The notes: a model not told the origin generated them from the sequence alone. Positions 1-7,665 are shown, counted from the first letter of the stretch. The stretch is DNA of 26,972 bases from an uncultured Clostridia bacterium (GCA_959602045.1 CAUGRT010000037.1:1-26972); one strand, 5' to 3'. A program made the numbers and translations.

Positions 1-552
1 TGTTCCGCCGAATCTCATTCCGCTGCACGCCGTATTGAAAATACAGGATTGGATGATGACATTAAGATTGTCAAATCCTGCGATACAATCATCGCCCGTA
101 TAAAATTGACAATCACGAATCGTCACATTGGTGCAGGAGCGGATATGAATCCCGTCATGACCGCCCTTTACCGACACGTTTTCGGCTGTGATGTTTTCAC
201 ATTCAAAAATCGCATGTGCCCAATTGGCGCTGTTTTGAACGGTATATCCGAAAAACCGTATATTTTTGCAGCGGTGCATATCAATTGCATGAGGGCCGCG
301 ATAGTGTTCTTCACCGGTTTCGTCAAAGCAATCCGCTCCGTCAATATAAGCGCCCTTCTCGCCGATAATCGCAATATTTTCAGCGTCAACGGCACGAATC
401 AGCGCATTGTTCCAGCAGCTGCCGCATTTGTTTAAATGATCGGCATTTTTTCTTATATCGGTCGGCAGCCATTTTGCATCGCTTTGATCCGACTCCGGTA
501 ACGGTTCAAGCGTATCGTTTCGAATCCCGTAATAATCTTCGGGATTTCTGCT
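1..552 (-). CDS. GH28-like (polygalacturonase-type) beta-helix glycosidase, internal fragment, broken 5' end
   Basis: About 184 codons are open on the minus strand, running off the window start (C terminus missing). The translation shows parallel beta-helix repeats, e.g. SANWAHAIFECENITAENV, GGHDGIHIRSC and FYTGDDCIAGFDN. The GDD and the GGHDGIHIRSC rung resemble the catalytic-site turns of glycoside hydrolase family 28, which cleaves pectin-type galacturonans and related uronide polymers. There is no start codon or ribosome binding site: reading upstream, family-like sequence (around NPEDYYGIRNDTLEPLP) runs into a stop at 553-555. The first roughly 70-80 residues expected of the family, with the usual lead-in beta-strands, are absent. 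The broken end faces the broken AraC gene at 568. No signal peptide can be judged because the N terminus is lost. Family assignment is fairly sure; the exact substrate is not. Confidence 0.72.
523..546. repeat. Short inverted repeat at the GH28/AraC junction
   Basis: AATCCCG (523-529) and CGGGATT (540-546) form a 7-bp inverted repeat with a 10-bp loop, exactly where the two truncated reading frames meet. It may be chance, or may mark the breakpoint of a rearrangement or of an assembly or amplification join. Confidence 0.4.
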
Positions 553-567
553 TCACAGAAAACGTAT

Positions 568-1956
568 ATGATCATCACCTCTGTCATTTTCGTAATCACA
601 TTATTAATCGGTATTGTATTCTTTGGACTGTTTGTAAAAATCCAATACGAACCGATTAATAATATTATCAAATACATAAAATCCCATATCAACACCGGCA
701 ATGATGTGGATTCCTTTGAGTTTATCAATTCCAACATCGGCAATCTCGAAAAGGAAATCCTTGAACAACGGGAATCGTATCTTGAGCAAAACAATCTCTT
801 GCTTTCGATGCATTTGTCACAGTGGTTAAGGTATAACAAAATCCCTGCCCATCCGGAAGAGATTTTTGTGTTGGACGAAGCTTCCGTTTATGTGGTGGTA
901 TCTATCACCTTCTATTCGCCGGAGGAATTGTTTTTTGAGTACAACCCACAGGGGATTGAGCAAAACATCTCAATCGCAAAATTTATTATTGAAAATATTT
1001 TCTCTGAGATGCTTTCGGAAAAATCCATTCCAAATAAAATGATTGAGTTTGAATCCTCCATTGCCGTAATCATTTTATTTGACAAGGATTCTGATTACAA
1101 AAGTCAGCTTAATAAAATCTTTGAGGAAATTTCCTCCATTGTTCAGAAAGAATTTAATCTTGAGCCGGACTATTTTTGCAGCGCCCCCTATCATTCCTAC
1201 GATATGCTTCATCATGCGTTTACGGAATCAACAACGCTTTTGCAGCACGAAAAGAACGCCAATCGGGATATTTGCCATTTCTATGATGATATGGATTTCA
1301 GCATCGAAACCCCGACAATCCGGCTTTTGGATTGCAGCAAGGCGCTATTTTCCAGTATCTCCTGCGGTGATGCGGCGCAGGCGAAAAGCATCATTAATAA
1401 TATGTGCCTTTCCATCAACTCCGATCTGTCACAGCCCTATGCGCGGTACATCCTTACCTGTCTGGTTTCCTCAATCAATAGCGCTTTGTCGAGTATTGCA
1501 TCTATAAACGAAATGAACATTCATCGGTTTATTCAGCAAAACGCACCGATTGAACAGATTATGAACAATGCCTGCAATCCCATTCATGCATTAACCCGAT
1601 ATGCGGATATTGTATGCGCCTATATTAACGAAAATCAAGAAAAGCCTGCGTCCATTTCGCAAAAGGCTCAGAAATATATTGATGAAAACTACTCAGATTC
1701 TCAGCTTACCAGCGACATTGTGGCGAACAGCGTGGGATTGAGCCGCGATTATTTTCTGAAACTCTTTAAACAGCAAACCGGCGAAACCATGTCCGATTAT
1801 CTGAATAAAGTCAGAATTGAAAAAGCCTGTGAAATCATTAAATCGGAAAACTGCGTGTTGAGCGATGTTGCCGATCGTGTCGGCTATGCCAGTGTCAAGA
1901 CCTTTACCAGAGCTTTCATTAAGCATATCGGAATCACTCCCGGAAAATACAAATAG
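568..1956 (+). CDS. AraC-family regulator, N-terminally truncated (last TM helix, linker, HTH)
   Basis: The 462 residues after the first ATG begin directly with a transmembrane helix (about residues 2-24), followed by a HAMP-like or linker segment with coiled-coil character (NIGNLEKEILEQRESYLEQNN), a long middle region and a C-terminal AraC double helix-turn-helix (about 363-462, with SVGLSRDYFLKLFKQQTGE and the second helix VADRVGYASVKTFTRAF). Clostridial membrane AraC regulators of this plan are normally about 750 residues, with a first TM helix and an extracytoplasmic Cache-type sensor before this point. That half is missing. The frame is open back to 502 but no ribosome binding site precedes the ATG, so it is probably the 3' part of a larger gene rather than a real short one. 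Family members usually sense a sugar and control adjacent polysaccharide-use genes. It ends at a hairpin terminator. Confidence 0.75.
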   Translation: MIITSVIFVITLLIGIVFFGLFVKIQYEPINNIIKYIKSHINTGNDVDSFEFINSNIGNLEKEILEQRESYLEQNNLLLSMHLSQWLRYNKIPAHPEEIFVLDEASVYVVVSITFYSPEELFFEYNPQGIEQNISIAKFIIENIFSEMLSEKSIPNKMIEFESSIAVIILFDKDSDYKSQLNKIFEEISSIVQKEFNLEPDYFCSAPYHSYDMLHHAFTESTTLLQHEKNANRDICHFYDDMDFSIETPTIRLLDCSKALFSSISCGDAAQAKSIINNMCLSINSDLSQPYARYILTCLVSSINSALSSIASINEMNIHRFIQQNAPIEQIMNNACNPIHALTRYADIVCAYINENQEKPASISQKAQKYIDENYSDSQLTSDIVANSVGLSRDYFLKLFKQQTGETMSDYLNKVRIEKACEIIKSENCVLSDVADRVGYASVKTFTRAFIKHIGITPGKYK

Positions 1957-1963
1957 TCCTAAC

Positions 1964-2006
1964 AAAAAACACTGTAAAAGTCCATGCACTCCTACAGTGT
2001 TTTTTC
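1964..2006. terminator. Bidirectional rho-independent terminator
   Basis: A 12-bp stem (1965-1976 with 1993-2004) is flanked by A-run and T-run, so it works in both directions. It closes the AraC gene on plus and the RraA-ending operon on minus. Confidence 0.85.
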
Positions 2007-2014
2007 TATTTTGA

Positions 2015-2923
2015 TTATAACGCACTTTGCGTGTCATTCGGATCGCCGTTGATCGCCAAATCATACTCATGCGACCAGTCCATGCCGCGATATTGTGCCG
2101 CCCGATCATCATTTTCGATAAAGTCCATCAGCAAATCCAGCATTTCCTTTGTCCAAGTGTTTTTGTCGATTTGCGCTGTCGTAAACTTATTCAGTGTGAT
2201 CATCTCAAACCCGAATAAATCCTTGACCTGTGTTTTTGCTGCGCCGCCGACAACCTCCTCAACCAGATGGCTCGGTATAAATAAGACGCCGCCGCCTGCT
2301 CCGAATACGACATCCCCCGGCAGACAGATTGCATTGCCTATTCTGGTTGCCGTGTTATAGCCGGTCATAATAAAATCCCGAATCGGTGTTGGGTCGATAC
2401 CGCGATAATACACCTGGGTATCCTCCACCTTTTTCATCTGCTCGGTATCGCGGACTCCGCCCCAGATTACCGCGCCGCCGTTTTCGTTCTTGGTTTTATT
2501 CTTCAGCGCAGTTGTCAGATTTCCACCTAAAAACGTACCCTTGTAGATTTTATCATACATATCGATTACAGGGACATCCCCCTCTTGGAGGTTATCGATA
2601 ACCCACTGATTATAGGTTCCGGTTCTGCCCTCGCTCCGACCAATATCCTTTACCACCTCATCCAAATCCGGACGATAAGGACAATAGGTTGCTGTCACCG
2701 CGCGCCCGATCAGCTTTCTGCCATCATTGTGCAGTGTATGAAACCGCCCTTCAAATTGACTTTCATAGCCTTTCACAAAAATCGGTTTCCAAACCTCCTC
2801 AAGCGTAAGCGTTTTCAATGCTTTCAGATATTGATCTTCCACCTTCGGTCTGCCATCGTCAAATCTTTCGCCTTTCCATTGCGGCGTTAAAGCAATAATT
2901 TCTTCTCTGTCATTAAAATGCAT
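2015..2923 (-). CDS. RraA-like / HMG-aldolase family protein, long form
   Basis: 302 residues with the RraA/4-hydroxy-4-methyl-2-oxoglutarate aldolase core: GGAVIWGGVRDTEQM, where R158-D159 fit the family's substrate and metal binding Arg-Asp, then PGDVVFGAGGGVLFIPS. Metal-dependent members cleave 4-hydroxy-2-oxo acids by retro-aldol reaction or decarboxylate oxaloacetate; RraA itself only inhibits RNase E. This copy has about 70 extra N-terminal residues and a long C terminus compared with the 160-230 residues usual for the family. GGAGA lies about 8 nt before the ATG. It is the last gene of the acid-sugar operon, so a C-C cleavage role on the oxidised keto-deoxy acid made upstream is a reasonable inference, not shown by sequence. 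An RNase E inhibitor role is unlikely in this setting. Confidence 0.78.
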   Translation of the reverse strand: MHFNDREEIIALTPQWKGERFDDGRPKVEDQYLKALKTLTLEEVWKPIFVKGYESQFEGRFHTLHNDGRKLIGRAVTATYCPYRPDLDEVVKDIGRSEGRTGTYNQWVIDNLQEGDVPVIDMYDKIYKGTFLGGNLTTALKNKTKNENGGAVIWGGVRDTEQMKKVEDTQVYYRGIDPTPIRDFIMTGYNTATRIGNAICLPGDVVFGAGGGVLFIPSHLVEEVVGGAAKTQVKDLFGFEMITLNKFTTAQIDKNTWTKEMLDLLMDFIENDDRAAQYRGMDWSHEYDLAINGDPNDTQSAL

Positions 2924-2935
2924 TTTTAAGTTCTC

Positions 2936-3610
2936 CTACCCATAATATTTTGAATTACTAAATTGATTTGTTTCTTGTGCGCAGCTTGTTTTTCTTTGAT
3001 TTTGAAGCCATTGAAAAACCTCTGCATTTCCATAAGTTTCAGACCACGCGTCATGTCCGCAATCCGGATAGATTGTAAGTCTGGCATTGCCGCCAGCATG
3101 ATTGACCGCTTCTGTCATCTTCACGCTCTCACTTTTATCAACAACGGGGTCGCTGTCACCGTGAAATGCCCATATCGGAACTGTTTTCAATCTTGCCGAA
3201 TTCCAGTACATTCCTCCACCGCATATCGGAATAATCGCCGCAAACAAGTCCGGTCTGCTCATTGCCAGCTGCCATATGCCATATCCGCCCATGCTTGCGC
3301 CGATACCGTAAATCCGATCCGAATCCGCAAAATTAAGCCCTGCGGCATAATCCGCAAAAGCAATTAAATGCTCAAACATGTCAAACCACGTATCCCGGCT
3401 GCATTGCGGAGCTACCGTAATAAAAGGAAAGTCTTTCATCCGGCTGGTTTGTTCATAAAACGGATTCTCCATTACCTTTGTGACATCATCGTCCCTCGTT
3501 CCTGCGCCATGCAAAAAGAGAATGAGCGGATATTTCTTGTCTTTCGAAAAATCATCGGGCTTCGTTAAAATAAAATTCAGTTCCTGATAACTGCCTGTTT
3601 CAAACTTCAT
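2936..3610 (-). CDS. Alpha/beta hydrolase (prolyl-oligopeptidase/dienelactone-hydrolase-like esterase)
   Basis: 224 residues. LILFLHGAG (about 29-37) forms the oxyanion-hole strand and turn, GIGASMGGYG carries the nucleophile S106 in the elbow, HGDSDPVV (150-157) supplies the acid Asp, and H186 in DCGHDAW completes the triad. No signal peptide or membrane segment is visible, so it should act in the cytoplasm. The start overlaps the SDR stop as ATGA, so translation is coupled. The fold is clear but the substrate is not: in this operon it may remove acyl or methyl esters from imported oligo-uronides, or open a lactone. The tail after residue 205 is low-complexity and polar. Confidence 0.8.
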   Translation of the reverse strand: MKFETGSYQELNFILTKPDDFSKDKKYPLILFLHGAGTRDDDVTKVMENPFYEQTSRMKDFPFITVAPQCSRDTWFDMFEHLIAFADYAAGLNFADSDRIYGIGASMGGYGIWQLAMSRPDLFAAIIPICGGGMYWNSARLKTVPIWAFHGDSDPVVDKSESVKMTEAVNHAGGNARLTIYPDCGHDAWSETYGNAEVFQWLQNQRKTSCAQETNQFSNSKYYG

Positions 3611-4335
3611 AATCTCATGCCGCCATCAATTACAATTTCCGAACCGGTCACATATCCGGCTTCTTTGGAGCACAGATAAAGCACTGCGGGGGCAATATCC
3701 TCCGGCTCTCCGACTCTGCCGGCAGGAATGGCGGCTATAATTTTTTTATTGAACGCTTCATCCGCCAGTGCCGCCTCATTTCTCGGTGTAGAAATCGCGC
3801 CCGGCGCAACATTATTGATTGTCACGCCATCGGGCGCAAGATAGGGTGCCAGATTCTCGCAAAGCTTCTTTTGCGCCGCCTTGGATACCCCATAAAGTGA
3901 TAATTCGGGATGATTGTTATACTGATTAACGCTGCCGATCGTAACAATTCTCCCCCACTTTTGCTTCTGCATATGCGGTGCATACTGCCGTATCATGTAA
4001 TAACTGCTCTTTAAATTGCACTCCATCTGAAGATCATATTCTTCTTCGGTAAATTCATCCCATTTGCGCTTATACTGAATCGAAGCATTTAAGACAAGAA
4101 TATCCACACCGCCGGTCTTGGCAAACAGCGCTTCTCTCTCCGCTTTCTTGTTCAAATCCGCACGAATAGGAATACTGTTCGGAATGGACGCACACGCTTT
4201 TTTGCACTTTTCTTCACTCGTTGCGCCATTGACATAAACCTTCGCGCCGTGCTCCGCCAACAGCTTTGCAATCGCAAAGCCGATTCCCTGTGTTGCACCG
4301 GTTACAAGTGCGGTTTTTCCGGTTAAATCAAACAT
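3607..4335 (-). CDS. SDR-family NAD(P)-dependent oxidoreductase
   Basis: 242 residues, the classical SDR length. The cofactor motif TGATQGIG spans 12-19; LNAS sits near residue 82 where many members have NNAG; catalytic S135, Y148 and K152 lie in the expected order (YGVSK), and the PGAISTP segment follows. The C-terminal DGGMRL is typical. A GAGGTG ribosome binding site sits inside the end of the upstream gene, with a 13-nt overlap, and the stop overlaps the next start by 4 nt. Related enzymes oxidise hydroxyls of sugar acids or 2-keto-3-deoxy acids (KduD-like and keto-deoxy-fuconate dehydrogenase-like). The operon makes such a role likely here; substrate and cofactor preference cannot be read by eye. 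Confidence 0.88.
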   Translation of the reverse strand: MFDLTGKTALVTGATQGIGFAIAKLLAEHGAKVYVNGATSEEKCKKACASIPNSIPIRADLNKKAEREALFAKTGGVDILVLNASIQYKRKWDEFTEEEYDLQMECNLKSSYYMIRQYAPHMQKQKWGRIVTIGSVNQYNNHPELSLYGVSKAAQKKLCENLAPYLAPDGVTINNVAPGAISTPRNEAALADEAFNKKIIAAIPAGRVGEPEDIAPAVLYLCSKEAGYVTGSEIVIDGGMRL

Positions 4336-5000
4336 CCGTCTTTCACCTCATATTCTTTGTTAAATTCCATTACAAAACCATTTTCCACACGACTTGTGTA
4401 CTTTTCGGGATTTTCGGAATTACTCTCGAACATATCATAATGATTCGGAACGGCAATACGCGGCTTAATGATCTGCGTCAGCTTTACCGCCTCATCTACA
4501 TTCATATTCCCCAGCTTTCCGTTAATGCAGATAAACATATAATCGCATTGAATCTGCTCCAATTTTTCATGATAGTATGTATCGCCCGAAAAATAAAGCT
4601 TTTCTCCATTGTATTCAAGCAACACCCCTACCGCCGGAACGGTATGATCGGCAAAGACTGCGGTAATTTTAAAATCCCCGATCTGATATTCCATCCCCTC
4701 GTCAAACGGCATATATTTCGTCACGCCCAGCTCTGAAAGCGTTTTTTCACAGTCGGATGGCGCATAAAACGAAATTGCCCGATTCATTTTGGGAATTGCG
4801 TCAATATCCACATGATCAAGATGATTGTGCGTGCAGATTACTGCGTCTGCCGCCAAATCCTGCGGTTGAATCGGCACCGGTCTTACCCTCGGACGATTTG
4901 CAATACGGTTCACGCAATCTGAAAGATATGGGTCAATACAAATGGTCGTTTTCCCATCGGTCAAAAGGTATCCGCTCTGTCCCAGCCATCTTATTTTCAT
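4323..5000 (-). CDS. UlaG-like metallo-beta-lactamase-fold hydrolase (probable lactonase)
   Basis: 225 residues from the ATG at 5000. THNHLDHVD (57-65) is the HxHxDH zinc motif of the MBL fold, with H58, H60, D62 and H63. FSGDTYYHE and the late VPNHYD give further metal ligands. The family includes UlaG, the L-ascorbate-6-phosphate lactonase, and many uncharacterised relatives. An in-frame upstream start at 5027 exists, but the ATG at 5000 overlaps the preceding stop as TAATG, has GGAG nearby and puts the first beta-strand (MKIRWLGQSG) at residue 1, so I prefer it. In this operon it would suit opening of a sugar-acid lactone before dehydration. That is inference. Confidence 0.83.
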   Translation of the reverse strand: MKIRWLGQSGYLLTDGKTTICIDPYLSDCVNRIANRPRVRPVPIQPQDLAADAVICTHNHLDHVDIDAIPKMNRAISFYAPSDCEKTLSELGVTKYMPFDEGMEYQIGDFKITAVFADHTVPAVGVLLEYNGEKLYFSGDTYYHEKLEQIQCDYMFICINGKLGNMNVDEAVKLTQIIKPRIAVPNHYDMFESNSENPEKYTSRVENGFVMEFNKEYEVKDGCLI

Positions 5001-6370
5001 TAGCTCCACTCCCTGTCGTTTGCCCATTCATGATCCCACATGGAAGTATCGCCCCATGCTTCGGGATATTTTTCATGCATATGCTCTTTAATTAATTCCT
5101 CATTCAAGCTGTCGATTCCGAGTCCCGGCTTATTCGGTACATTCACGAAACCATCCTTGAACAGCGGATTGTCAATACCAATCGCCAAATCATTCCACCA
5201 CGGAATATCCACCGAATGAAATTCAACCGCTAAGATATTCTGAACCGCCGCAGCCGCATGAATTGCCGCCATGCACGCAATCGGGCTTTCCGCCATATGA
5301 ATTGCCATTGCCGTACCGTATGTTTCACACATATCCCCCAGCTTCTTCATCTGCAATGCGCCGCCAATCGTCAGAATATCCGGATGAACAACCGACACGC
5401 CGCCGTTCTCCATCAGCGGACGGAAATTCTCTGCCAAATAAATATCCTCGCCCGTGCAAATCGGAACATGGCAGGCATTTGAAATCTTTTCAAAATGTTT
5501 TGTATAATGCCACGGCGCAATATCCTCAATCCACGCAATATTATACTTCTCCAGGCGCTTTGCGAACATAATGCAATCCTCAATGCATACATGCCCGAAA
5601 TGATCAATCGCCAGCGGAACCTCATAACCAATCACATCACGCACCTGTTTTACATAGTCCTCAAGATAATCCATGCCCTTCTGCGTCATGTGAATCCCGG
5701 TTGCATGATGCGGAATGGTGAAAACCTCATAATTTTTGCCGAGCATCATATCCATATCAATCGAACCCTTTTGATGGTTGATTGCTTTCATCGAATACTT
5801 TTTAATATCCTCTAAAAATCCCACCGGCGCATTCAGACAGCCGGGTTCATCCAGCATAAGCTCAATTCCCAAATCCATTTTCAAGAATGTGAATCCCTGC
5901 TCCATCCGCTTTTTCAGAGCATGTCCCATATCGGTTCCGGTGTGCTTGCCGTCCACATCAGTATCACAATACATGCGAACCTTATCACGGAATTTACCGC
6001 CGAGCATTTGCCAAAGCGGCACTCCCCATGCCTTGCCTGCCAAATCCCACAGTGCAATCTCAATACCGGATACACCGCCGCCCTGGCGCGAATGTCCGCC
6101 AAATTGCTTAATCCGGCGAAACAGCTTATCCACATTACACGGATTTTCTCCTAAAAGACGCGATTTCAACATTAACGCATACGTCGCACTGGACGCGTCA
6201 CGCACTTCGCCGTAGCCGACAATGCCTTGATTGGTATAAATTTTTATCAGCGGACAATGCTTCGGCGCACCATTGATATTGGCAACGCGAATGTCCGTTA
6301 TTTTAAGTTCTGACGGTGACGAGCAAACGTTCACGTTCTCCGACACCATATCCTTGATACTGCTATTCAT
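5000..6370 (-). CDS. Mandelate racemase/muconate lactonizing enzyme family acid-sugar dehydratase
   Basis: 456 residues. An N-terminal capping domain (about 22-125) precedes a TIM barrel. KMD (164-166) ends the second barrel strand; metal ligands D256 (IDHFGH), E282 (WIEDIAPW) and E308 (TGED) are in order; D331 (HPDILTIGG) and H358 (IHMAES) form the His-Asp dyad of the mandelate racemase subgroup. DHFGH resembles the Asp-x-His turn of galactonate dehydratase, where the His acts as acid, so water elimination from an aldonate or aldarate to a 2-keto-3-deoxy acid is the likely reaction. About 60 residues (170-230) are inserted after the KMD strand, and a Trp-rich tail (439-456) is present. A GGAGG site sits 8 nt before the ATG. 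First gene of the operon, read from the divergent promoter region. Confidence 0.85.
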   Translation of the reverse strand: MNSSIKDMVSENVNVCSSPSELKITDIRVANINGAPKHCPLIKIYTNQGIVGYGEVRDASSATYALMLKSRLLGENPCNVDKLFRRIKQFGGHSRQGGGVSGIEIALWDLAGKAWGVPLWQMLGGKFRDKVRMYCDTDVDGKHTGTDMGHALKKRMEQGFTFLKMDLGIELMLDEPGCLNAPVGFLEDIKKYSMKAINHQKGSIDMDMMLGKNYEVFTIPHHATGIHMTQKGMDYLEDYVKQVRDVIGYEVPLAIDHFGHVCIEDCIMFAKRLEKYNIAWIEDIAPWHYTKHFEKISNACHVPICTGEDIYLAENFRPLMENGGVSVVHPDILTIGGALQMKKLGDMCETYGTAMAIHMAESPIACMAAIHAAAAVQNILAVEFHSVDIPWWNDLAIGIDNPLFKDGFVNVPNKPGLGIDSLNEELIKEHMHEKYPEAWGDTSMWDHEWANDREWS

Positions 6371-6448
6371 AAAATCCTCCGTTCCTCCGCAAAAGCGATG
6401 TCAATGAAGAAGAATCCTGCTTTACAATGCACTTATTTTTTCTTCTCC

Positions 6449-6477
6449 TTGACTTTTTTATATTTTCCATTTATAAT
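6449..6477 (+). promoter_or_regulatory. Promoter of the divergent AraC gene (plus strand)
   Basis: TTGACT (6449-6454), exactly 17 bp, then TATAAT (6472-6477). It is near consensus and overlaps the minus-strand operon promoter back to back. Confidence 0.75.
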
Positions 6478-6503
6478 ATACCATAGATAAACAGAAAAGT
6501 CAT
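6475..6503 (-). promoter_or_regulatory. Promoter of the acid-sugar operon (minus strand)
   Basis: Read on minus: ATGACT (-35, 6498-6503), 17 bp, TATATT (-10, 6475-6480). The weak -35 is immediately preceded by the two operator-like repeats, the arrangement expected of an AraC-activated promoter. It leaves about a 100-nt leader before the dehydratase start. Confidence 0.62.
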
Positions 6504-6504
6504 T

Positions 6505-6538
6505 CACTATTTTATGAAATCTATCCACTATTTTATGA
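6505..6538. promoter_or_regulatory. Tandem AraC operator half-sites, 21 bp apart
   Basis: CACTATTTTATGA occurs at 6505-6517 and again at 6526-6538. The 21-bp period is two helical turns, so both sites lie on the same DNA face, as AraC-type dimers or two-HTH monomers require. The proximal copy ends 2 bp from the -35 of the minus-strand operon, which fits activation. Both copies lie downstream of the plus-strand -10, which fits autorepression of the regulator. Confidence 0.7.
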
Positions 6539-6553
6539 TTAAGAGGTGTTAAT

Positions 6554-7405
6554 ATGCGATACGATGAAACAAAGCTGACCGACAAAAGCGGAAAAACGGT
6601 ATTAAAAACCTTTCTTTCTTCCGTTCCCCGGGGGAAACGGGAATATCGCGAGCATCACCATGCAGAATGTGAGCTTTCAACCATCCTGTCCGGCAGCGGA
6701 ATCTATACGGTAAACAAAACCGAATATCCCTTTTGTGCCGGAGATGTGTTTTTATTTGGCGGCGACGAGATTCATTGTCTGACCGATATTTCAGATCATT
6801 TTCTGCTGTTAAACGTGCAATTTGAGCCGCAGCTTCTGTGGACAGATAGTGACGCCTTTTCCGCATTGCGCATATTTTTTGCAAGAAGTGAACGTTTTGA
6901 AAACAAAATTGAAAACAATGCTTATACAAAGAAAATTCATGAGAAAATCCAAAAGCTCCATAATGAACTTTTAGAAAAGCGTGACGGCTATCCGATAATG
7001 GCAAAATATATCCTGTTTTCCATGCTGCTGACGCTTGTGCGCGAGTATGACTATATTGATCCCAACACCGATTATGCCTATCTTGAAAATACGGCAAAGC
7101 CGATGAAAGCAGCGTTGGACTATATTGATAAAAACCTCGAAAACCCACTCTCGTTAAAAGACATTGCCAATCGTGCCGCCATGTCACCCACCTATTTTTC
7201 CGCCGTTTTCAAGAAGATGAACTCCCTCGCACCATGGGAATATATCACGATCAAGCGCGTGGAAAAGGCTATTGAGCTTTTGAAAACCACCGACCTCACA
7301 AAACTGGATATTGCCCAAAAATGCGGATTCTCCAGTTCCTCCAATTTTTATAAAGCCTTCTCAAAAGTAACCGGCAAGACCCCCTCCCAGTTTTGCAGGA
7401 AGTAA
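6554..7405 (+). CDS. AraC-family regulator with N-terminal cupin (local operon regulator)
   Basis: 283 residues. An N-terminal cupin-type sensor (about 25-95) begins with REHHHAECELSTILSGSG and has FCAGDVFLFGGDEIH. The C-terminal AraC/XylS DNA-binding region (about 185-283) holds two HTHs, with PLSLKDIANRAAMSPTYFSAVFKK and LDIAQKCGFSSSSNFYKAFSKVTG. This is the usual architecture of sugar-responsive activators such as RhaS-like proteins. AGAGGTG precedes the ATG by 5 nt. It is transcribed divergently from the dehydratase operon across a 183-bp gap containing matched operators, so it is very probably that operon's activator. It is complete, unlike the AraC gene at 568, and has no membrane segment. 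Confidence 0.9.
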   Translation: MRYDETKLTDKSGKTVLKTFLSSVPRGKREYREHHHAECELSTILSGSGIYTVNKTEYPFCAGDVFLFGGDEIHCLTDISDHFLLLNVQFEPQLLWTDSDAFSALRIFFARSERFENKIENNAYTKKIHEKIQKLHNELLEKRDGYPIMAKYILFSMLLTLVREYDYIDPNTDYAYLENTAKPMKAALDYIDKNLENPLSLKDIANRAAMSPTYFSAVFKKMNSLAPWEYITIKRVEKAIELLKTTDLTKLDIAQKCGFSSSSNFYKAFSKVTGKTPSQFCRK

Positions 7406-7442
7406 AAAAATACGGGCTGATGTCAATCAACCCGTATTTTTT
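7405..7442. terminator. Bidirectional rho-independent terminator
   Basis: A 12-bp stem (7405-7416 with 7431-7442) of AAAAAATACGGG and its complement, with a 14-nt loop. It is shared by the convergent AraC gene and the iron uptake operon. Confidence 0.88.
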
Positions 7443-7443
7443 A

Positions 7444-7623
7444 TTATGATCGCTTTTTACTATGACATGCGCCGGACATGGCACAATGTTCACAGCCACA
7501 TCCGCACGAGGACTTGCCTTTTTTCTTATTCTTTGTCATTGAAACAATAATCCCGGCGACTACCGCCGCAAGCACGATGCAGATCAAAATCGTTGAAATA
7601 TTTTCGCCAATCCACGTAAGCAT
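7444..7623 (-). CDS. FeoB-associated Cys-rich membrane protein
   Basis: 59 residues: one transmembrane helix (about 8-28, ISTILICIVLAAVVAGIIV), a basic stop-transfer stretch TKNKKKGKS, then a Cys cluster CGCGCEHCAMSGAC. This is the plan of the small FeoB-associated protein family found directly after feoB in Clostridia. Its role is unproven; a metal-handling or FeoC-like accessory function is usually proposed. A strong GGAGGGG site sits upstream of the ATG, 42 bp after feoB. The stop lies 2 bp from the terminator stem. Context and composition make the call safe despite the small size. Confidence 0.9.
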   Translation of the reverse strand: MLTWIGENISTILICIVLAAVVAGIIVSMTKNKKKGKSSCGCGCEHCAMSGACHSKKRS

Positions 7624-7665
7624 CTAAATCCCCTCCTCTGCGCGAATCCTAAAGTGTTTACGCTT

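Noticed and set aside
453..839. 128-residue minus-strand open frame
   Set aside because: Antisense to the AraC coding region, no ribosome binding site or family features; its start lies inside the AraC linker.
2015..2923. True RraA (RNase E inhibitor)
   Set aside because: Much longer, keeps the aldolase Arg-Asp pair, and lies in a catabolic operon.
6549..7187. 212-residue minus-strand open frame opposite the cupin-AraC gene
   Set aside because: A shadow of a well-supported gene; no domain and poor composition.
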